This document shows, piece after piece, positions 7,773-17,727 of a stretch of 39,079 nt of DNA. The stretch's first letter is position 1. Each line of letters opens with the position of its first letter. The notes under the pieces are model-generated. The model was not told the origin of the DNA, made no database searches, and saw only the letters and a program-made list of their open reading frames with translations. Both the position numbers and the translations under genes were made by a program. The DNA is from Comamonadaceae bacterium (lineage in GTDB: Bacteria > Pseudomonadota > Gammaproteobacteria > Burkholderiales > Burkholderiaceae_C), in assembly GCA_947454355.1 (NCBI GenBank), contig CANGKR010000005.1:1-39079 (forward strand). The letters run 5' to 3'.

Positions 7773-9467
7773 TTAATGCTCAGCACCGAGGCGCCAACCC
7801 AAAACTGTTTGCAAGACTTCGCTGGCCGCTTGGCCCTCGTGACCGCGCCAGGCCACGATGTGGTCAGGCCTTATCAGGGCCAAAGGCGCTTCGTACAAGG
7901 CCAATAGAGCTGCATCTGGGTGTGCGACCACTTTCAGGTCCATGCCGCACTCTCGTGCGGCTTGTTCCCATATGGCCACATCGGCTGTGGGCTGGCCCAA
8001 TACCAGCAATGTCCAGGCGCTGTGGAAGGTGTCAAACAAAGAACGGCCATCGGCCAGCCAAACATGAGGCGGCCGCCCACCTGGGCAGGCGCTGGGCGTG
8101 TAGATATTGGGGTGATCGGCAGGTGGCTGGCTGCCATCGCTCACGATGATGCCCGAGCCGTCGTAGCGTCCGCCAAAGGTCACGCCGGGGATGTTGAATT
8201 CCATACGCACATGCGCATTCAAATGTTCCCCTGCATGTTCACGCGCAGCCTGGCCTTGCGGTGTGTCTTCGTCCAGCTCAGGTCCTGCGTGCAACAAACC
8301 GACCGAGTCGGCAAATTGACGCGCGTAGCCTGTGTTGCGTTTGGCCAGGGCTTCGCGTTCGGTGGCATAGGATTGCAACAATGCCTCTGGTGATAGGCCT
8401 TGGATCACCGATGCCAGCTTCCAGCCCAAATTCACGGCGTCTTCAATCGCGGTGTTGTAGCCCAGGCCCCCCGTGGGCGTGAACAAATGTGCAGCATCGC
8501 CCATCAAAAAAACCCGCCCTTGCGACAGCTTTTGCGCCACCAGCGCGTGCCCGGCCGACCAGGTTTGCATGGACTTGATCTCCATGGCAACGTCACGTCC
8601 CATGGCTTGACCAATCATCTCCCGTGCTTGCGCTTCGGTCCATGTTTCAGAAGTTTCGTGTTCGTGCAGGGCCGCATGAAAGGCGAACTCACCTTGCCCA
8701 TCCACAGCGGCCAGCAGCGCACGGCGCTCGGCATTCACAGTCACATACATCCAGGCGCGGGGGTGGGGCATGGCCTCGTAAAACGCCGGGGCCTTGAGGT
8801 AGACCGCCAACATCTGACCGCCCATGAAGCCGCGCTTTTGACCCGAATGGCCTGCATAGCTGATGCCCAGTTGGCTGCGGATTTGGCTGCGCGGTCCATC
8901 AGCGCCGATCAGGTAACGGCTGACGACGCGTTGCGCAGCTTGTGAGCCGTCGGTGGGAGCGACCCAGGCTTCGATGTGATCGCCATGGTCTACAAAGCGC
9001 TCCATTCGCCAACCGTAGCGGATGTCGTTGCTGGGCCATTTCTCGGCATGTTTGCGCAGCACCGGCTCGACATACTTTTGGGAAATACGATGGGGCAACT
9101 CGGCCGCACTCCAAGAGCCACTCATCTGCTTGATCGATTGCACCGCTTGCGCGGCGGTGGGCAGTTGCAGCCGTGCCAGCTCATAGGTGCTCAGGCGTGT
9201 GAAATACGCGATGTCGGTTGGATGGTCTTTGGGCAGCCCGAGTTGCCGGATTTCGTCGGCAAAGCCCAACCTGCGGTAATGCTCCATCGTTCGGGCTTGG
9301 GTGGCATTGGCTTGCGGGTTGAAGGCAGTAGACGCTTTGGTGTCCACCAACAGGGCACGAACGCCCCTCAAGCCCAGCTCGTTGGCCAGCATCAGCCCAC
9401 TGGGTCCACCGCCCACAATCAAGACGTCAGGATGATTCAAAGCGCTCTCCATGGCCATGCGGACCAT
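7773..9467 (-). CDS. FAD-dependent aromatic-ring hydroxylase (PheA/TfdB/MhpA-type monooxygenase)
   Basis: A 564-residue flavoprotein of the group A monooxygenases. The Rossmann loop VGGGPSG is at about residues 18-24, the DG motif GADGPRSQIR near 190, and the GD motif GDAAHLFTPTGGLGYN near 322, which contacts FAD ribose and pyrophosphate. A thioredoxin-like C-terminal domain, as in phenol hydroxylases, is likely in the last 130 residues. Such enzymes insert one oxygen atom into a phenolic ring using NAD(P)H and O2; the substrate cannot be told from sequence. The start ATG 9467 directly follows the stop of the Bug-type binding protein (TGAATG), so the two are co-translated, hinting that the imported compound is the hydroxylase substrate. 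ATGs at residues 4 and 6 are alternative starts. Confidence 0.85.
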   Translation of the reverse strand: MVRMAMESALNHPDVLIVGGGPSGLMLANELGLRGVRALLVDTKASTAFNPQANATQARTMEHYRRLGFADEIRQLGLPKDHPTDIAYFTRLSTYELARLQLPTAAQAVQSIKQMSGSWSAAELPHRISQKYVEPVLRKHAEKWPSNDIRYGWRMERFVDHGDHIEAWVAPTDGSQAAQRVVSRYLIGADGPRSQIRSQLGISYAGHSGQKRGFMGGQMLAVYLKAPAFYEAMPHPRAWMYVTVNAERRALLAAVDGQGEFAFHAALHEHETSETWTEAQAREMIGQAMGRDVAMEIKSMQTWSAGHALVAQKLSQGRVFLMGDAAHLFTPTGGLGYNTAIEDAVNLGWKLASVIQGLSPEALLQSYATEREALAKRNTGYARQFADSVGLLHAGPELDEDTPQGQAAREHAGEHLNAHVRMEFNIPGVTFGGRYDGSGIIVSDGSQPPADHPNIYTPSACPGGRPPHVWLADGRSLFDTFHSAWTLLVLGQPTADVAIWEQAARECGMDLKVVAHPDAALLALYEAPLALIRPDHIVAWRGHEGQAASEVLQTVLGWRLGAEH

Positions 9468-10466
9468 TCAATGTTTTTCGATGCGGGATTTGGCGATCAC
9501 TTCACCCCAGCGCTTGATGTCCTGATTCAGCAGCTCCGCCGCTTGCTCGGGCGTGCTGCCTTGGGCATACAGACTCAATTCCAGCAGGCGTTTTTTCACA
9601 TCGGGCAGTGCCAAAATGGTTTGCAGTTCACGGCTCAGGCGTTGCACCACATCTCGCGGGGTTTTGGCGGGTACCGACAAGCCGTTCCATGACGACACGT
9701 TGAAGCTGGCCAAGTTGCCCCCAGCCTCTTTGACCGCAGGCACATCGGGGAGCACGGGCGAGCGTTTGTCGCTGAGCAAGGCCACCGGCCTTAAAGCCTT
9801 GGATTGGATTTGCGGCATCAAGGGACCCAGGATTTCCACCATCGCATCGATCTCACCACCGCGCAGGGCCGTGATCACTGGAGGGGTGCCATTGAAAGGC
9901 ACGATTTGGGCCGTCAAGCCCGCAGACGAAATCAAAAGTTCTGCCGCCAGGTTTTGCGTGGTGCCAATCTGCGGTGTGCCGATGTTCAGTTTGCCGGGAT
10001 TGGCCCGGGCATAGGTCAGCAGCTCATTCAGGTTTTTGAAGCGTCCGCCCTCGGCCACCGCGATCACCAAGTCAAAGCTGGCCAATTTCGAGACGGGGGT
10101 GAAGTCTTTCACTGTGTCAAAAGGCAATGATTTGAAGAGCGCTGCGCTCACAGCGGTGCCGCTGGAGATCAAGAGCAGGGTGTGCCCATCGGGTTCGGCG
10201 CGGGCCACCATTTCACCCGCCACGATGCCCCCCGCGCTGGGCTTGTTGTCCACCACCACCGACTGACCCAAAGATTCCGAGAGTTTTTGCGCCACTGTGC
10301 GCGCGGTGATGTCAGCTGCGCCCCCGGCAGCATTGGGCACCACCAGTTTCAAGGACTTGCTGGGGAAAACTGGCTGCGCCTGGCTGAGTGGGGCCGCGAA
10401 CAAAGCCAGTAAGGCTATGAGCGGCAAAACCAGGTATCGGTTCGGGGATGGCAATACAAAAGACAT
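9468..10466 (-). CDS. Tripartite tricarboxylate transporter-type substrate-binding protein (Bug/TctC family)
   Basis: A 332-residue periplasmic binding protein. A signal peptide covers roughly residues 1-30 (hydrophobic YLVLPLIALLALFAAPLSQA). The mature part begins with FPSKSLKLVVPNAAGGAADITAR, the Bug-family signature in which the PNAAGG-type loop contacts the ligand carboxylate. Bug proteins are greatly expanded in Burkholderiales and capture organic acids, aromatic acids or vitamins. No TctA/TctB membrane genes are adjacent, as is usual for orphan Bug genes. It abuts the FAD hydroxylase with no spacer, suggesting an aromatic ligand, but this is inference. ispB lies 41 bases upstream on the same strand. 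Confidence 0.93.
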   Translation of the reverse strand: MSFVLPSPNRYLVLPLIALLALFAAPLSQAQPVFPSKSLKLVVPNAAGGAADITARTVAQKLSESLGQSVVVDNKPSAGGIVAGEMVARAEPDGHTLLLISSGTAVSAALFKSLPFDTVKDFTPVSKLASFDLVIAVAEGGRFKNLNELLTYARANPGKLNIGTPQIGTTQNLAAELLISSAGLTAQIVPFNGTPPVITALRGGEIDAMVEILGPLMPQIQSKALRPVALLSDKRSPVLPDVPAVKEAGGNLASFNVSSWNGLSVPAKTPRDVVQRLSRELQTILALPDVKKRLLELSLYAQGSTPEQAAELLNQDIKRWGEVIAKSRIEKH

Positions 10467-10507
10467 GCAGCGCTTTCAATGGTGGGTTGGATCAGCGCCC
10501 CAGAAAT

Positions 10508-11491
10508 TCAGGTTCGTCGATCAAGGAGTTGGCCGGCCAAGGCCACCATGGCTTGGCTGTAGGCATTGTCAGGCAGTTGTTGGGCCGCGTCCATGGCCCG
10601 TTGGGCTTCTGCAGAGGCCGCTTGCCGTGTGGCTGCTAAGGCGCCGGTTTCACGCACGATCGCCACGATCTCGGCCAATTGGTCGACCGAGCCGGTTTCG
10701 ATGGCTTGGCGCACGGTTTGGCTCTGCGCGGGCGTGCCGCGCTGCATGGCCAAAATCAAAGGCAGGGTGGCCTTGCCTTCACGCAAGTCGTCGCCCAGGT
10801 TCTTACCCATCTCGGCGGCATTGCCGTCATAGTCGAGCACATCGTCAATCACCTGGAACGCCGTGCCCAGGGCCTGGCCATATTCGGCGCAGGCAGCTTC
10901 AATGGGCGCCGGGCTGCCCGCGAGAATGGCACCCAAACGGGCACTGGCTTCAAACAACTTGGCGGTTTTAGAGCGGATGACGCGCAAATAGCCTTCTTCG
11001 TCCAGCGAGGCGTCGTGCATGTTCATCAGCTGAAGAACCTCGCCTTCGGCAATCACGTTGGTAGCGTCGGCCAGGGTCTGCATGACCCGCATGCTGTTGG
11101 CATCGACCATCATCTGAAAGGCGCGGGAGTACAAAAAGTCACCCACCAGCACGCTGGCCGGGTTGCCAAAGTTTTCGTTGGCGGTGGGGCGGCCGCGCCG
11201 CAGGGTGGACTCGTCCACCACATCGTCGTGCAGCAAAGTGGCGGTGTGAATGAATTCCACCACCGCAGCCAAATTAAAGCGTTGCTCGCTCGTGTAACCT
11301 AAAGCGCCGCAGGTCAGCAGCAACAGCACTGGCCGCAAGCGCTTGCCTCCCGCCGAAATGATGTATTGCGCCACCTGCGCCACCAGTGGCACACCCGAGG
11401 CCAGCCGCTGGGCAATCACGCGGTCCACCTGGAGCATGTCTGGCGTGACCAGATCCAAAACGGCGGCAGTACTTTGGGGTGAGGCTGACAA
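10508..11491 (-). CDS. ispB: Polyprenyl (octaprenyl) diphosphate synthase
   Basis: IspB elongates FPP with IPP to make the C40 side chain of ubiquinone. Both aspartate-rich prenyltransferase motifs are present: DDVVD at residues 89-93 (in LLHDDVVDES) and DDVLD at 216-220, along with GGKRLRP at 48-54. The 327-residue length fits. The only in-frame start that keeps the full N-terminus is TTG 11491; upstream there is no ATG or GTG before a stop at 11543-11545, and the first ATG (11437) would remove 18 residues. It is transcribed divergently from rplU, an arrangement conserved across beta- and gammaproteobacteria. Chain length (C40) is assumed from the lineage. Confidence 0.93.
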   Translation of the reverse strand: MSASPQSTAAVLDLVTPDMLQVDRVIAQRLASGVPLVAQVAQYIISAGGKRLRPVLLLLTCGALGYTSEQRFNLAAVVEFIHTATLLHDDVVDESTLRRGRPTANENFGNPASVLVGDFLYSRAFQMMVDANSMRVMQTLADATNVIAEGEVLQLMNMHDASLDEEGYLRVIRSKTAKLFEASARLGAILAGSPAPIEAACAEYGQALGTAFQVIDDVLDYDGNAAEMGKNLGDDLREGKATLPLILAMQRGTPAQSQTVRQAIETGSVDQLAEIVAIVRETGALAATRQAASAEAQRAMDAAQQLPDNAYSQAMVALAGQLLDRRT

Positions 11492-11541
11492 CTTGAGCGA
11501 TCTGCAGTGGGTGAATGACCGTTTACACGGTGTTGAGACGC

Positions 11542-11547
11542 ATTATA
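11542..11547 (-). promoter_or_regulatory. Putative -10 element of the ispB promoter
   Basis: On the minus strand this reads TATAAT, a perfect sigma-70 -10 hexamer about 50 bases upstream of the ispB TTG start. I find no convincing TTGACA-like -35 at 16-18 bases, so a clear full promoter is not established. A short dyad, ACCGT-TTAC-ACGGT (11518-11531), lies in the predicted leader. Confidence 0.4.
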
Positions 11548-11590
11548 AGGAGCCACCCCTTGTGCCACGAAGGTACTCACAACCAAAGAC

Positions 11591-11619
11591 TGGTCAAGTT
11601 CGCAGGGTCGTGCTAGAAT
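11591..11619 (+). promoter_or_regulatory. Putative sigma-70 promoter of rplU-rpmA
   Basis: TGGTCA (11591-11596, four of six matches to TTGACA) and TAGAAT (11614-11619) are separated by 17 bases, and the -10 is preceded by TGC, an extended -10 feature. Transcription would start near 11626, giving a leader of about 45 bases before the rplU ATG at 11671. It is placed back-to-back with the ispB -10. Confidence 0.55.
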
Positions 11620-11670
11620 CCGAGGTTCCTCAGGGACGTCCTGTGGAAACTTCCATTCAAGAGGTCTAAT

Positions 11671-11982
11671 ATGTACGCGGTCATAAAAACCGGCGGCAAA
11701 CAGTATCGTGTTGCTGCTGGCGAAAAAATTAAAGTAGAACAGATTGCTGCGGACGTTGGCCAGGAAATCGTGATTGATCAGGTGCTCGCAGTCGGTAACG
11801 GCGCAGACATCAAGATCGGCACGCCCCTGGTGTCCGGCGCCACAGTCACTGTCACAGTCTTGGCTCACGGCAAGCACGACAAAGTGCACATCTTCAAGAT
11901 GCGTCGTCGTAAGCACTATCAGAAACGTCAGGGTCACCGTCAGCAGTTCACTGAACTGCAAATCGGCGCGATCTCTGCCTGA
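11671..11982 (+). CDS. rplU: 50S ribosomal protein L21
   Basis: A 103-residue protein starting [20 protein letters not shown], the near-invariant opening of bacterial L21, with the C-terminal [20 protein letters not shown] motif that binds 23S rRNA near helix 76/domain VI. Length is standard. ATG 11671 is preceded by AAGAGGTC as a ribosome-binding site. rpmA follows after 12 bases, the universal L21-L27 pair. There are no unusual changes. Confidence 0.98.
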   Translation: MYAVIKTGGKQYRVAAGEKIKVEQIAADVGQEIVIDQVLAVGNGADIKIGTPLVSGATVTVTVLAHGKHDKVHIFKMRRRKHYQKRQGHRQQFTELQIGAISA

Positions 11983-11994
11983 GGAGAATAGGTC

Positions 11995-12255
11995 ATGGCA
12001 CAGAAAAAAGGCGGCGGCTCTACGCGAAACGGTCGTGATTCCAAGCCAAAGATGCTCGGCGTCAAGGCTTTTGGTGGCCAACTGATCAGCGCAGGCTCGA
12101 TCATCGTTCGCCAACGTGGCACCAAGTTCCATGCTGGCACCAATGTCGGTCAGGGCAAGGATCACACTTTGTTCGCCTTGGTAGACGGCCACGTGTCGTT
12201 TGCAACCAAGGGCGCTTTGAACAAGCACACCATCAACGTCACGCCTGCTGTTTGA
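11995..12255 (+). CDS. rpmA: 50S ribosomal protein L27
   Basis: An 86-residue protein opening [16 protein letters not shown], followed by [11 protein letters not shown] and the [13 protein letters not shown] block, all diagnostic of L27, whose N-terminal tail reaches the peptidyl transferase centre. There is no N-terminal cleavable extension of the Firmicutes type. GAGGAGA (11981-11987) overlapping the rplU stop provides a strong ribosome-binding site. A hairpin at 12276-12298 follows before obg. Confidence 0.98.
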   Translation: MAQKKGGGSTRNGRDSKPKMLGVKAFGGQLISAGSIIVRQRGTKFHAGTNVGQGKDHTLFALVDGHVSFATKGALNKHTINVTPAV

Positions 12256-12275
12256 GCGGGACCCGCTGATGTCAA

Positions 12276-12298
12276 GGAGCCCCGCCTGTCGGGGCTTC
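12276..12298 (+). terminator. Putative hairpin terminator/attenuator between rpmA and obg
   Basis: AGCCCCG (12278-12284) and CGGGGCT (12290-12296) form a perfect 7-bp GC-rich stem, extended to 9 bp with one G-T pair, around a five-base loop. The following sequence TCTGTGTTTT (12297-12306) is only moderately T-rich, so termination is probably partial and obg may be served by read-through. Confidence 0.5.
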
Positions 12299-12324
12299 TG
12301 TGTTTTGGCGCAAAGTATTTTTAA

Positions 12325-13413
<1,089 letters not shown>

Positions 13414-13416
13414 GCC

Positions 13417-14541
13417 ATGAGCTCAGTTGTATTGCGCGACGCACGTCGTATTGTGATCAAAGTTGGCTCCAGCCTGGTGACCAACGAAGGTCGGGGCTTG
13501 GACGAAGCCGCCATTGGTGAGTGGTGCCGTCAAATGGCGGTGCTGGCCAACGAGGGGCGCGAAGTGATCATGGTTTCCAGTGGCGCTATTGCTGAGGGCA
13601 TGAAGCGCTTGGGCTGGACCACCCGCCCAAATGAAATCCATGCGTTGCAAGCTGCCGCGGCCGTGGGTCAAATGGGATTGGCCCAAATTTACGAAACCAA
13701 ATTGCGCGAAAACGGCTTGGGCAGCGCCCAGGTCTTGCTTACCCATGCCGACCTGGCCGACCGTGAGCGCTACCTCAATGCCCGCTCAACTTTGCTGACC
13801 TTGTTGCAACACAAGGTGCTACCCGTGATCAATGAAAACGACACGGTGGTCAATGACGAAATCAAATTCGGTGACAACGACACCTTGGGTGCCTTGGTCG
13901 CCAACCTGGTCGAAGCCGATGCCTTGGTGATCCTGACAGATCAAAAAGGCTTGTACACCGCGGACCCGCGCAAAGACCCTGCGGCCACCTTTGTGCACGA
14001 AGCCCGTGCCGGTGATCCGGCGCTGGAGGCGATGGCTGGCGGGGCAGGCTCTTCATTGGGCAAGGGCGGCATGATCACCAAGATCCTGGCGGCCAAACGT
14101 GCAGCAGGCTCAGGTGCATCTACCGTGATTGCCTGGGGCCGCGAGCCTGATGCCTTGCTGCGTTTGGCCCGTGGCGAAGCCATCGGCACCCTGCTTGTGG
14201 CGCAAACGGCTAAGCAACAGGCCCGCAAGCAGTGGATGGCTGATCATCTGCAGCTGCGCGGTGCGGTGGTGGTCGATGCTGGCGCCGCTGACAAATTGCG
14301 CAGTGAAGGCAAGAGCCTGTTGGCCATCGGGATGACCGGTGTAGAGGGCGACTTTTCAAGGGGCGACGTGATCGCCATCCGCGATGCGCAAGGCGTTGAA
14401 ATCGCGCGGGGTCTGGCCAATTACGCCTGCGCCGAAGCGCGCTTGATTTGCCGCAAAACCTCGAGTGAATTCGAAAGCCTGTTGGGCTACACCGCAGAGC
14501 CCGAGATGGTGCACCGCGACAACATGATCCTCACCCGCTGA
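13417..14541 (+). CDS. proB: Glutamate 5-kinase
   Basis: ProB phosphorylates glutamate in the first step of proline synthesis. The amino-acid-kinase domain covers about residues 1-260, with [17 protein letters not shown] at the phosphate site, [14 protein letters not shown], and [20 protein letters not shown] at the glutamate/Mg site. A C-terminal PUA domain occupies roughly 280-360 ([31 protein letters not shown]). The 374-residue length is standard. The obg-proB order is common in betaproteobacteria. In well-studied relatives the enzyme is feedback-inhibited by proline. It converges on rppH with a 24-base gap that shows only a weak GC hairpin. Confidence 0.97.
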   Translation: MSSVVLRDARRIVIKVGSSLVTNEGRGLDEAAIGEWCRQMAVLANEGREVIMVSSGAIAEGMKRLGWTTRPNEIHALQAAAAVGQMGLAQIYETKLRENGLGSAQVLLTHADLADRERYLNARSTLLTLLQHKVLPVINENDTVVNDEIKFGDNDTLGALVANLVEADALVILTDQKGLYTADPRKDPAATFVHEARAGDPALEAMAGGAGSSLGKGGMITKILAAKRAAGSGASTVIAWGREPDALLRLARGEAIGTLLVAQTAKQQARKQWMADHLQLRGAVVVDAGAADKLRSEGKSLLAIGMTGVEGDFSRGDVIAIRDAQGVEIARGLANYACAEARLICRKTSSEFESLLGYTAEPEMVHRDNMILTR

Positions 14542-14565
14542 GCCCAGCCCCCTGCGGGCCAAGGC

Positions 14566-15234
14566 TTAGACGGTGGGTGGTGGTGTCTGCCCCAGTGATT
14601 GGGCCAAATCGTTGAGTTCTTTTTGTGGGTCCGGGTCAAAGGTGGCGCCGGGCGGCAGTTCCATGTGCACTTGCGTGGTGTTGAAGCTGTACTCCAAACT
14701 CACACTGTTCTCACCGTCTTGGCTGCGCATGCTGGCTCGCATGAAGCGGTTGCGGCTTTCCACGCGAGGTAAAAAACGCGACAACTCGGTCAAGGCCATC
14801 TCGTAGACGCCGCGCTTGAACTCCACCACCACATCGAGCGGCACCCAGAACTCGTTCCAGCGCCAGGCATCGAATTCAGGATGATCGGTGGCGCGCAGAT
14901 TGACATTCCAGTCCGGCACGACCAATTGCAACAAATACCAGATTTGTTTCTGGCCTTTGTAGAAACCCCTCGCATCCCGACGGATGAAGCGGTCTGGCAC
15001 TTCATAGCGCAACCAATCACGGGTACGGGCTACGATGCGCACATGCTCCGGCTGGAGCCCCACTTCTTCGTGCAGTTCGCGGAACATGGCTTGTTCAGGG
15101 CTTTCACCCCGGTCAATGCCACCCTGCGGAAACTGCCAGCTGTGGGTGCGTATACGTTTGCCCCAGAACACCTGATTTTTCTGGTTGAGCAAAATGATGC
15201 CGACGTTGGGCCTGAAGCCCTCACGATCCAGCAT
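14566..15234 (-). CDS. rppH: RNA pyrophosphohydrolase RppH
   Basis: RppH removes pyrophosphate from 5' ends of mRNA, opening them to RNase E decay. The Nudix box is at residues 38-60 (GGIDRGESP...RELHEEVGL). [15 protein letters not shown] at the start and [17 protein letters not shown] are diagnostic. At 222 residues it is longer than E. coli RppH (176), with the extra residues in the C-terminus (DP-rich tail and TPPP), which is usual for betaproteobacterial forms. ATG 15234 gives the conserved start; 13 more codons are open upstream but unconserved. It is transcribed away from proS, also a conserved pairing. Confidence 0.95.
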   Translation of the reverse strand: MLDREGFRPNVGIILLNQKNQVFWGKRIRTHSWQFPQGGIDRGESPEQAMFRELHEEVGLQPEHVRIVARTRDWLRYEVPDRFIRRDARGFYKGQKQIWYLLQLVVPDWNVNLRATDHPEFDAWRWNEFWVPLDVVVEFKRGVYEMALTELSRFLPRVESRNRFMRASMRSQDGENSVSLEYSFNTTQVHMELPPGATFDPDPQKELNDLAQSLGQTPPPTV

Positions 15235-15264
15235 AATCAAACCCCAAATTTTTAAATTGCATTC

Positions 15265-15270
15265 ATTATG
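15265..15270 (-). promoter_or_regulatory. Putative -10 element of the rppH promoter
   Basis: The minus strand reads CATAAT (five of six matches to TATAAT) about 30 bases upstream of the rppH ATG, with TTGCTG sixteen bases further upstream as a weak -35. The predicted leader is about 24 bases. The -35 is poor, so this is a candidate only. Confidence 0.35.
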
Positions 15271-15288
15271 CACGCCTTCGCGCGTGCA
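15269..15288. repeat. 7-bp inverted repeat between rppH and proS
   Basis: TGCACGC (15269-15275) and GCGTGCA (15282-15288) are exact reverse complements around CTTCGC. The dyad begins at the rppH -10 candidate and lies in the possible proS leader, so it could be an operator or an mRNA hairpin. No regulator can be named from the sequence. Confidence 0.4.
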
Positions 15289-15327
15289 GCAAGAGGATGC
15301 ACCCTCGGAACGTCTGGATCTGCCGCG

Positions 15328-17073
15328 ATGAAAGCCTCACAATTTTTGATTTCCACCCTGAAAGAAGCTCCTGCAGATGCGGAAATCGTCAGCCATCAAC
15401 TGATGACCCGGGCCGGGCTCATCAAGAAGTTGGGTGCAGGCATCTACAACTACATGCCCATGGGCCTGCGTGTGATCCGCAAGGTCGAGGCCATCGTGCG
15501 CGAGGAAATGAACCGTGCCGGCGCCATCGAGATGACCATGCCCGTGGTGCAGCCGGCCGAGCTGTGGCAGGAAACCGGACGTTTTGACAAGATGGGCCCT
15601 GAAGTCTTGCGGATCAAGGATCGCCACGGCCGTGACTTCGTGATCCAGCCGACCAGCGAAGAAGTAGTCACCGACGTGGTGCGCCAGGAAGTGCGCAGCT
15701 ACAAACAGCTGCCCAAAAACTTCTACCAAATCCAAACCAAGTTCCGCGACGAGCGCCGCCCCCGCTTTGGCCTGATGCGTGGCCGCGAATTCACCATGAA
15801 AGACGCCTACAGCTTTGACCGCGACATGGTCAGTGCCAAGGCCAGCTACCAAGTCATGGCCGGGGCCTATCGCAAGATTTTTGACCGCTTTGGTCTGACC
15901 TACCGTGCTGTCGCCGCCGACAGTGGTGCCATTGGTGGCGACTTGTCCGAAGAATTTCAGGTGATCGCCGCCACAGGCGAAGACGCCATCGTGTACTGTC
16001 CCAGCAGCAGTTACGCTGCCAACATGGAAAAGGCCGAGGCCCTGGCCCCCAGCCAGCCCCGTGGCGCGGCCACGCAAGCCCTGACCAAAACCGCCACACC
16101 CGGCAAAAGCACCTGCGAAGACGTCGCCGCCTTGCTGAACGTGCCGCTGTCCACCACCGTCAAGTCGCTGGTGCTGGCCACCGACACCCTGAACGAGCAG
16201 GGCGAGATCGTGAAATCGCAAGTTTGGCTCTTGTTGCTGCGCGGTGACCACGACATGAACGAAGTCAAAGTCGGCAAGCTGACCGGCATGGAAGGCGGCT
16301 TCCGCTTTGCCACCTTGGCCGAAATCGAAGAGCACTTCGGCTGCAAGCCGGGTTACTTGGGCCCCCTGAATTTGAAGAAGCCGGTGCACCTGGTGGCCGA
16401 CCGCGAAGTGGCCGTCATGGCCGATTGGATCTGCGGTGCCAATGAGCCAGACTTCCACATCACTGGCGTCAACTGGGTCCGTGACCTGCCCGAGCCCGCT
16501 TTGGTGGCTGACATTCGCAACGTGGTCGCAGGTGACAAGTCGCCCGATGGCCAAGGCGAGCTGGCGATTGAGCGTGGCATTGAAGTAGGCCATGTTTTCT
16601 ATCTGGGTACCAAATACTCCAAGGCCATGAACGCCACTTTCCTGGACGAAAACGGCAAACCGCAGTACCTGGAAATGGGTTGCTACGGCATCGGCGTGAC
16701 GCGCCTGCCTGCAGCGGCCATCGAGCAAAACCACGACGAGCGCGGCATCATATGGCCCGACGCCATTGCCCCTTTCACCGCTGTTGTCTGCCCCATTGGC
16801 ATGGACCGCAGCGAAGAGGTCAAGGCCGAGGCTGAGCGCATTTACAACGGTCTGCTGGCCGCAGGTGTGGACGTGATTCTGGACGACCGTGGCGAGCGCC
16901 CTGGCGCCATGTTCGCCGACTGGGAACTCATTGGCGTGCCGCACCGCATCACCATCGGCGACAAGGGGCTGAAAGACGGTGTAGTCGAGTACCAGCACCG
17001 CCGTGATGCCGCTGCCACCAAAATCGCCGTTGCCGAAGTATTGGCCCATGTTCAGGGTCGGCTCACCGCATGA
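15328..17073 (+). CDS. proS: Prolyl-tRNA synthetase (bacterial type)
   Basis: A 581-residue class II aminoacyl-tRNA synthetase. Motif 1 lies around [19 protein letters not shown], motif 2 is [20 protein letters not shown], and motif 3 is [13 protein letters not shown]. Between motifs 2 and 3 sits the ~180-residue editing (INS) domain, which deacylates Ala-tRNA(Pro) in bacterial-type enzymes; the C-terminus is the anticodon-binding domain. ATG 15328 ([15 protein letters not shown]) is the family-typical start; an ATG at 15268 is in frame but adds 20 unconserved residues and has no ribosome-binding site. The gene is followed after 15 bases by a lytic transglycosylase gene. A 587-residue antisense frame over it is a codon-bias shadow. 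Confidence 0.97.
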   Translation: MKASQFLISTLKEAPADAEIVSHQLMTRAGLIKKLGAGIYNYMPMGLRVIRKVEAIVREEMNRAGAIEMTMPVVQPAELWQETGRFDKMGPEVLRIKDRHGRDFVIQPTSEEVVTDVVRQEVRSYKQLPKNFYQIQTKFRDERRPRFGLMRGREFTMKDAYSFDRDMVSAKASYQVMAGAYRKIFDRFGLTYRAVAADSGAIGGDLSEEFQVIAATGEDAIVYCPSSSYAANMEKAEALAPSQPRGAATQALTKTATPGKSTCEDVAALLNVPLSTTVKSLVLATDTLNEQGEIVKSQVWLLLLRGDHDMNEVKVGKLTGMEGGFRFATLAEIEEHFGCKPGYLGPLNLKKPVHLVADREVAVMADWICGANEPDFHITGVNWVRDLPEPALVADIRNVVAGDKSPDGQGELAIERGIEVGHVFYLGTKYSKAMNATFLDENGKPQYLEMGCYGIGVTRLPAAAIEQNHDERGIIWPDAIAPFTAVVCPIGMDRSEEVKAEAERIYNGLLAAGVDVILDDRGERPGAMFADWELIGVPHRITIGDKGLKDGVVEYQHRRDAAATKIAVAEVLAHVQGRLTA

Positions 17074-17088
17074 GCTAAGGGATGCAGC

Positions 17089-17724
17089 ATGCATCCCCAT
17101 TTAAAGCAAGGCCCCCACCGTAGACAGTTCCTGCAAGCGGGCGCAGCGCTGGGCGGGATGGCTTTGCCTTTGGCCGCCTGGACCGGCACACAAGTCGAAG
17201 AACAACTGACGCACGACGTGCGCACCGCCTTGAGTGCGGCCATCGCCGAGTCAGCCCCGCCACAGCCGGTGCTATCGGCCTCAGAGCAGGCGATATATGC
17301 GCAATGGTTAGCGGCCAGTGGCCAGCGTTTGTCGCGCTGGATGCCGCAGGACACCGAGCGTCAAGAATTTCTGCAAACCCTGTGGTACGAAGCCCGTCGG
17401 GCAGGCCTGTCCCTGTCCTTGGTGCTGGGTTTGATCGAGACAGAAAGTGCGTTTCGAAAATACGCCATTTCCAGTGCCGGGGCTCGGGGCTATATGCAAG
17501 TCATGCCGTTTTGGACGCGTAACATCGGCGACGGGGACGCAGGCAGCTTATTTCACATGCAGACCAATTTGCGCTTTGGCTGCGTGATCCTGCGGCACTT
17601 ACTGGACCGGGAAAAGGGTGATCTTTTTTACGGCTTGGGCCGCTACAACGGCAGCCGGGGCCAGGCCGCTTACCCGAACGCAGTGCTCACCGCGCAAAGG
17701 CGGTGGGTGCACAGCGTAGATTGA
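17089..17724 (+). CDS. Lytic transglycosylase-like SLT-domain protein with Tat signal
   Basis: A 211-residue exported protein. Its N-terminus has a twin-arginine motif RRQFLQ at residues 11-16, followed by a hydrophobic stretch (AGAALGGMALPLAA), so export by Tat is likely. The SLT domain covers about residues 95-210: LIETESAF puts the catalytic Glu at residue 119, then GARGYMQVMPFW (132-142) and GLGRYNGSRG (about 180-190). Such enzymes cleave the MurNAc-GlcNAc bond of peptidoglycan to form anhydromuropeptides. A good ribosome-binding site (AAGGGAT) precedes ATG 17089. It follows proS by 15 bases and converges on grxD with a 3-base gap. The exact lytic transglycosylase family is uncertain. Confidence 0.88.
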   Translation: MHPHLKQGPHRRQFLQAGAALGGMALPLAAWTGTQVEEQLTHDVRTALSAAIAESAPPQPVLSASEQAIYAQWLAASGQRLSRWMPQDTERQEFLQTLWYEARRAGLSLSLVLGLIETESAFRKYAISSAGARGYMQVMPFWTRNIGDGDAGSLFHMQTNLRFGCVILRHLLDREKGDLFYGLGRYNGSRGQAAYPNAVLTAQRRWVHSVD

Positions 17725-17727
17725 TCT

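Noticed and set aside
14542-14565. GC-rich CCC/GGG hairpin between convergent proB and rppH
   Set aside because: Only a 3-4 bp stem without a T-tract; read-through between the convergent genes cannot be excluded.
15337-17100. 587-codon open frame on the minus strand opposite proS
   Set aside because: It lies almost wholly antisense to a full-length, well-conserved ProRS. Composition (His/Gly/Val/Asp-rich, no recognisable domain) is typical of mirror frames in GC-rich genes.
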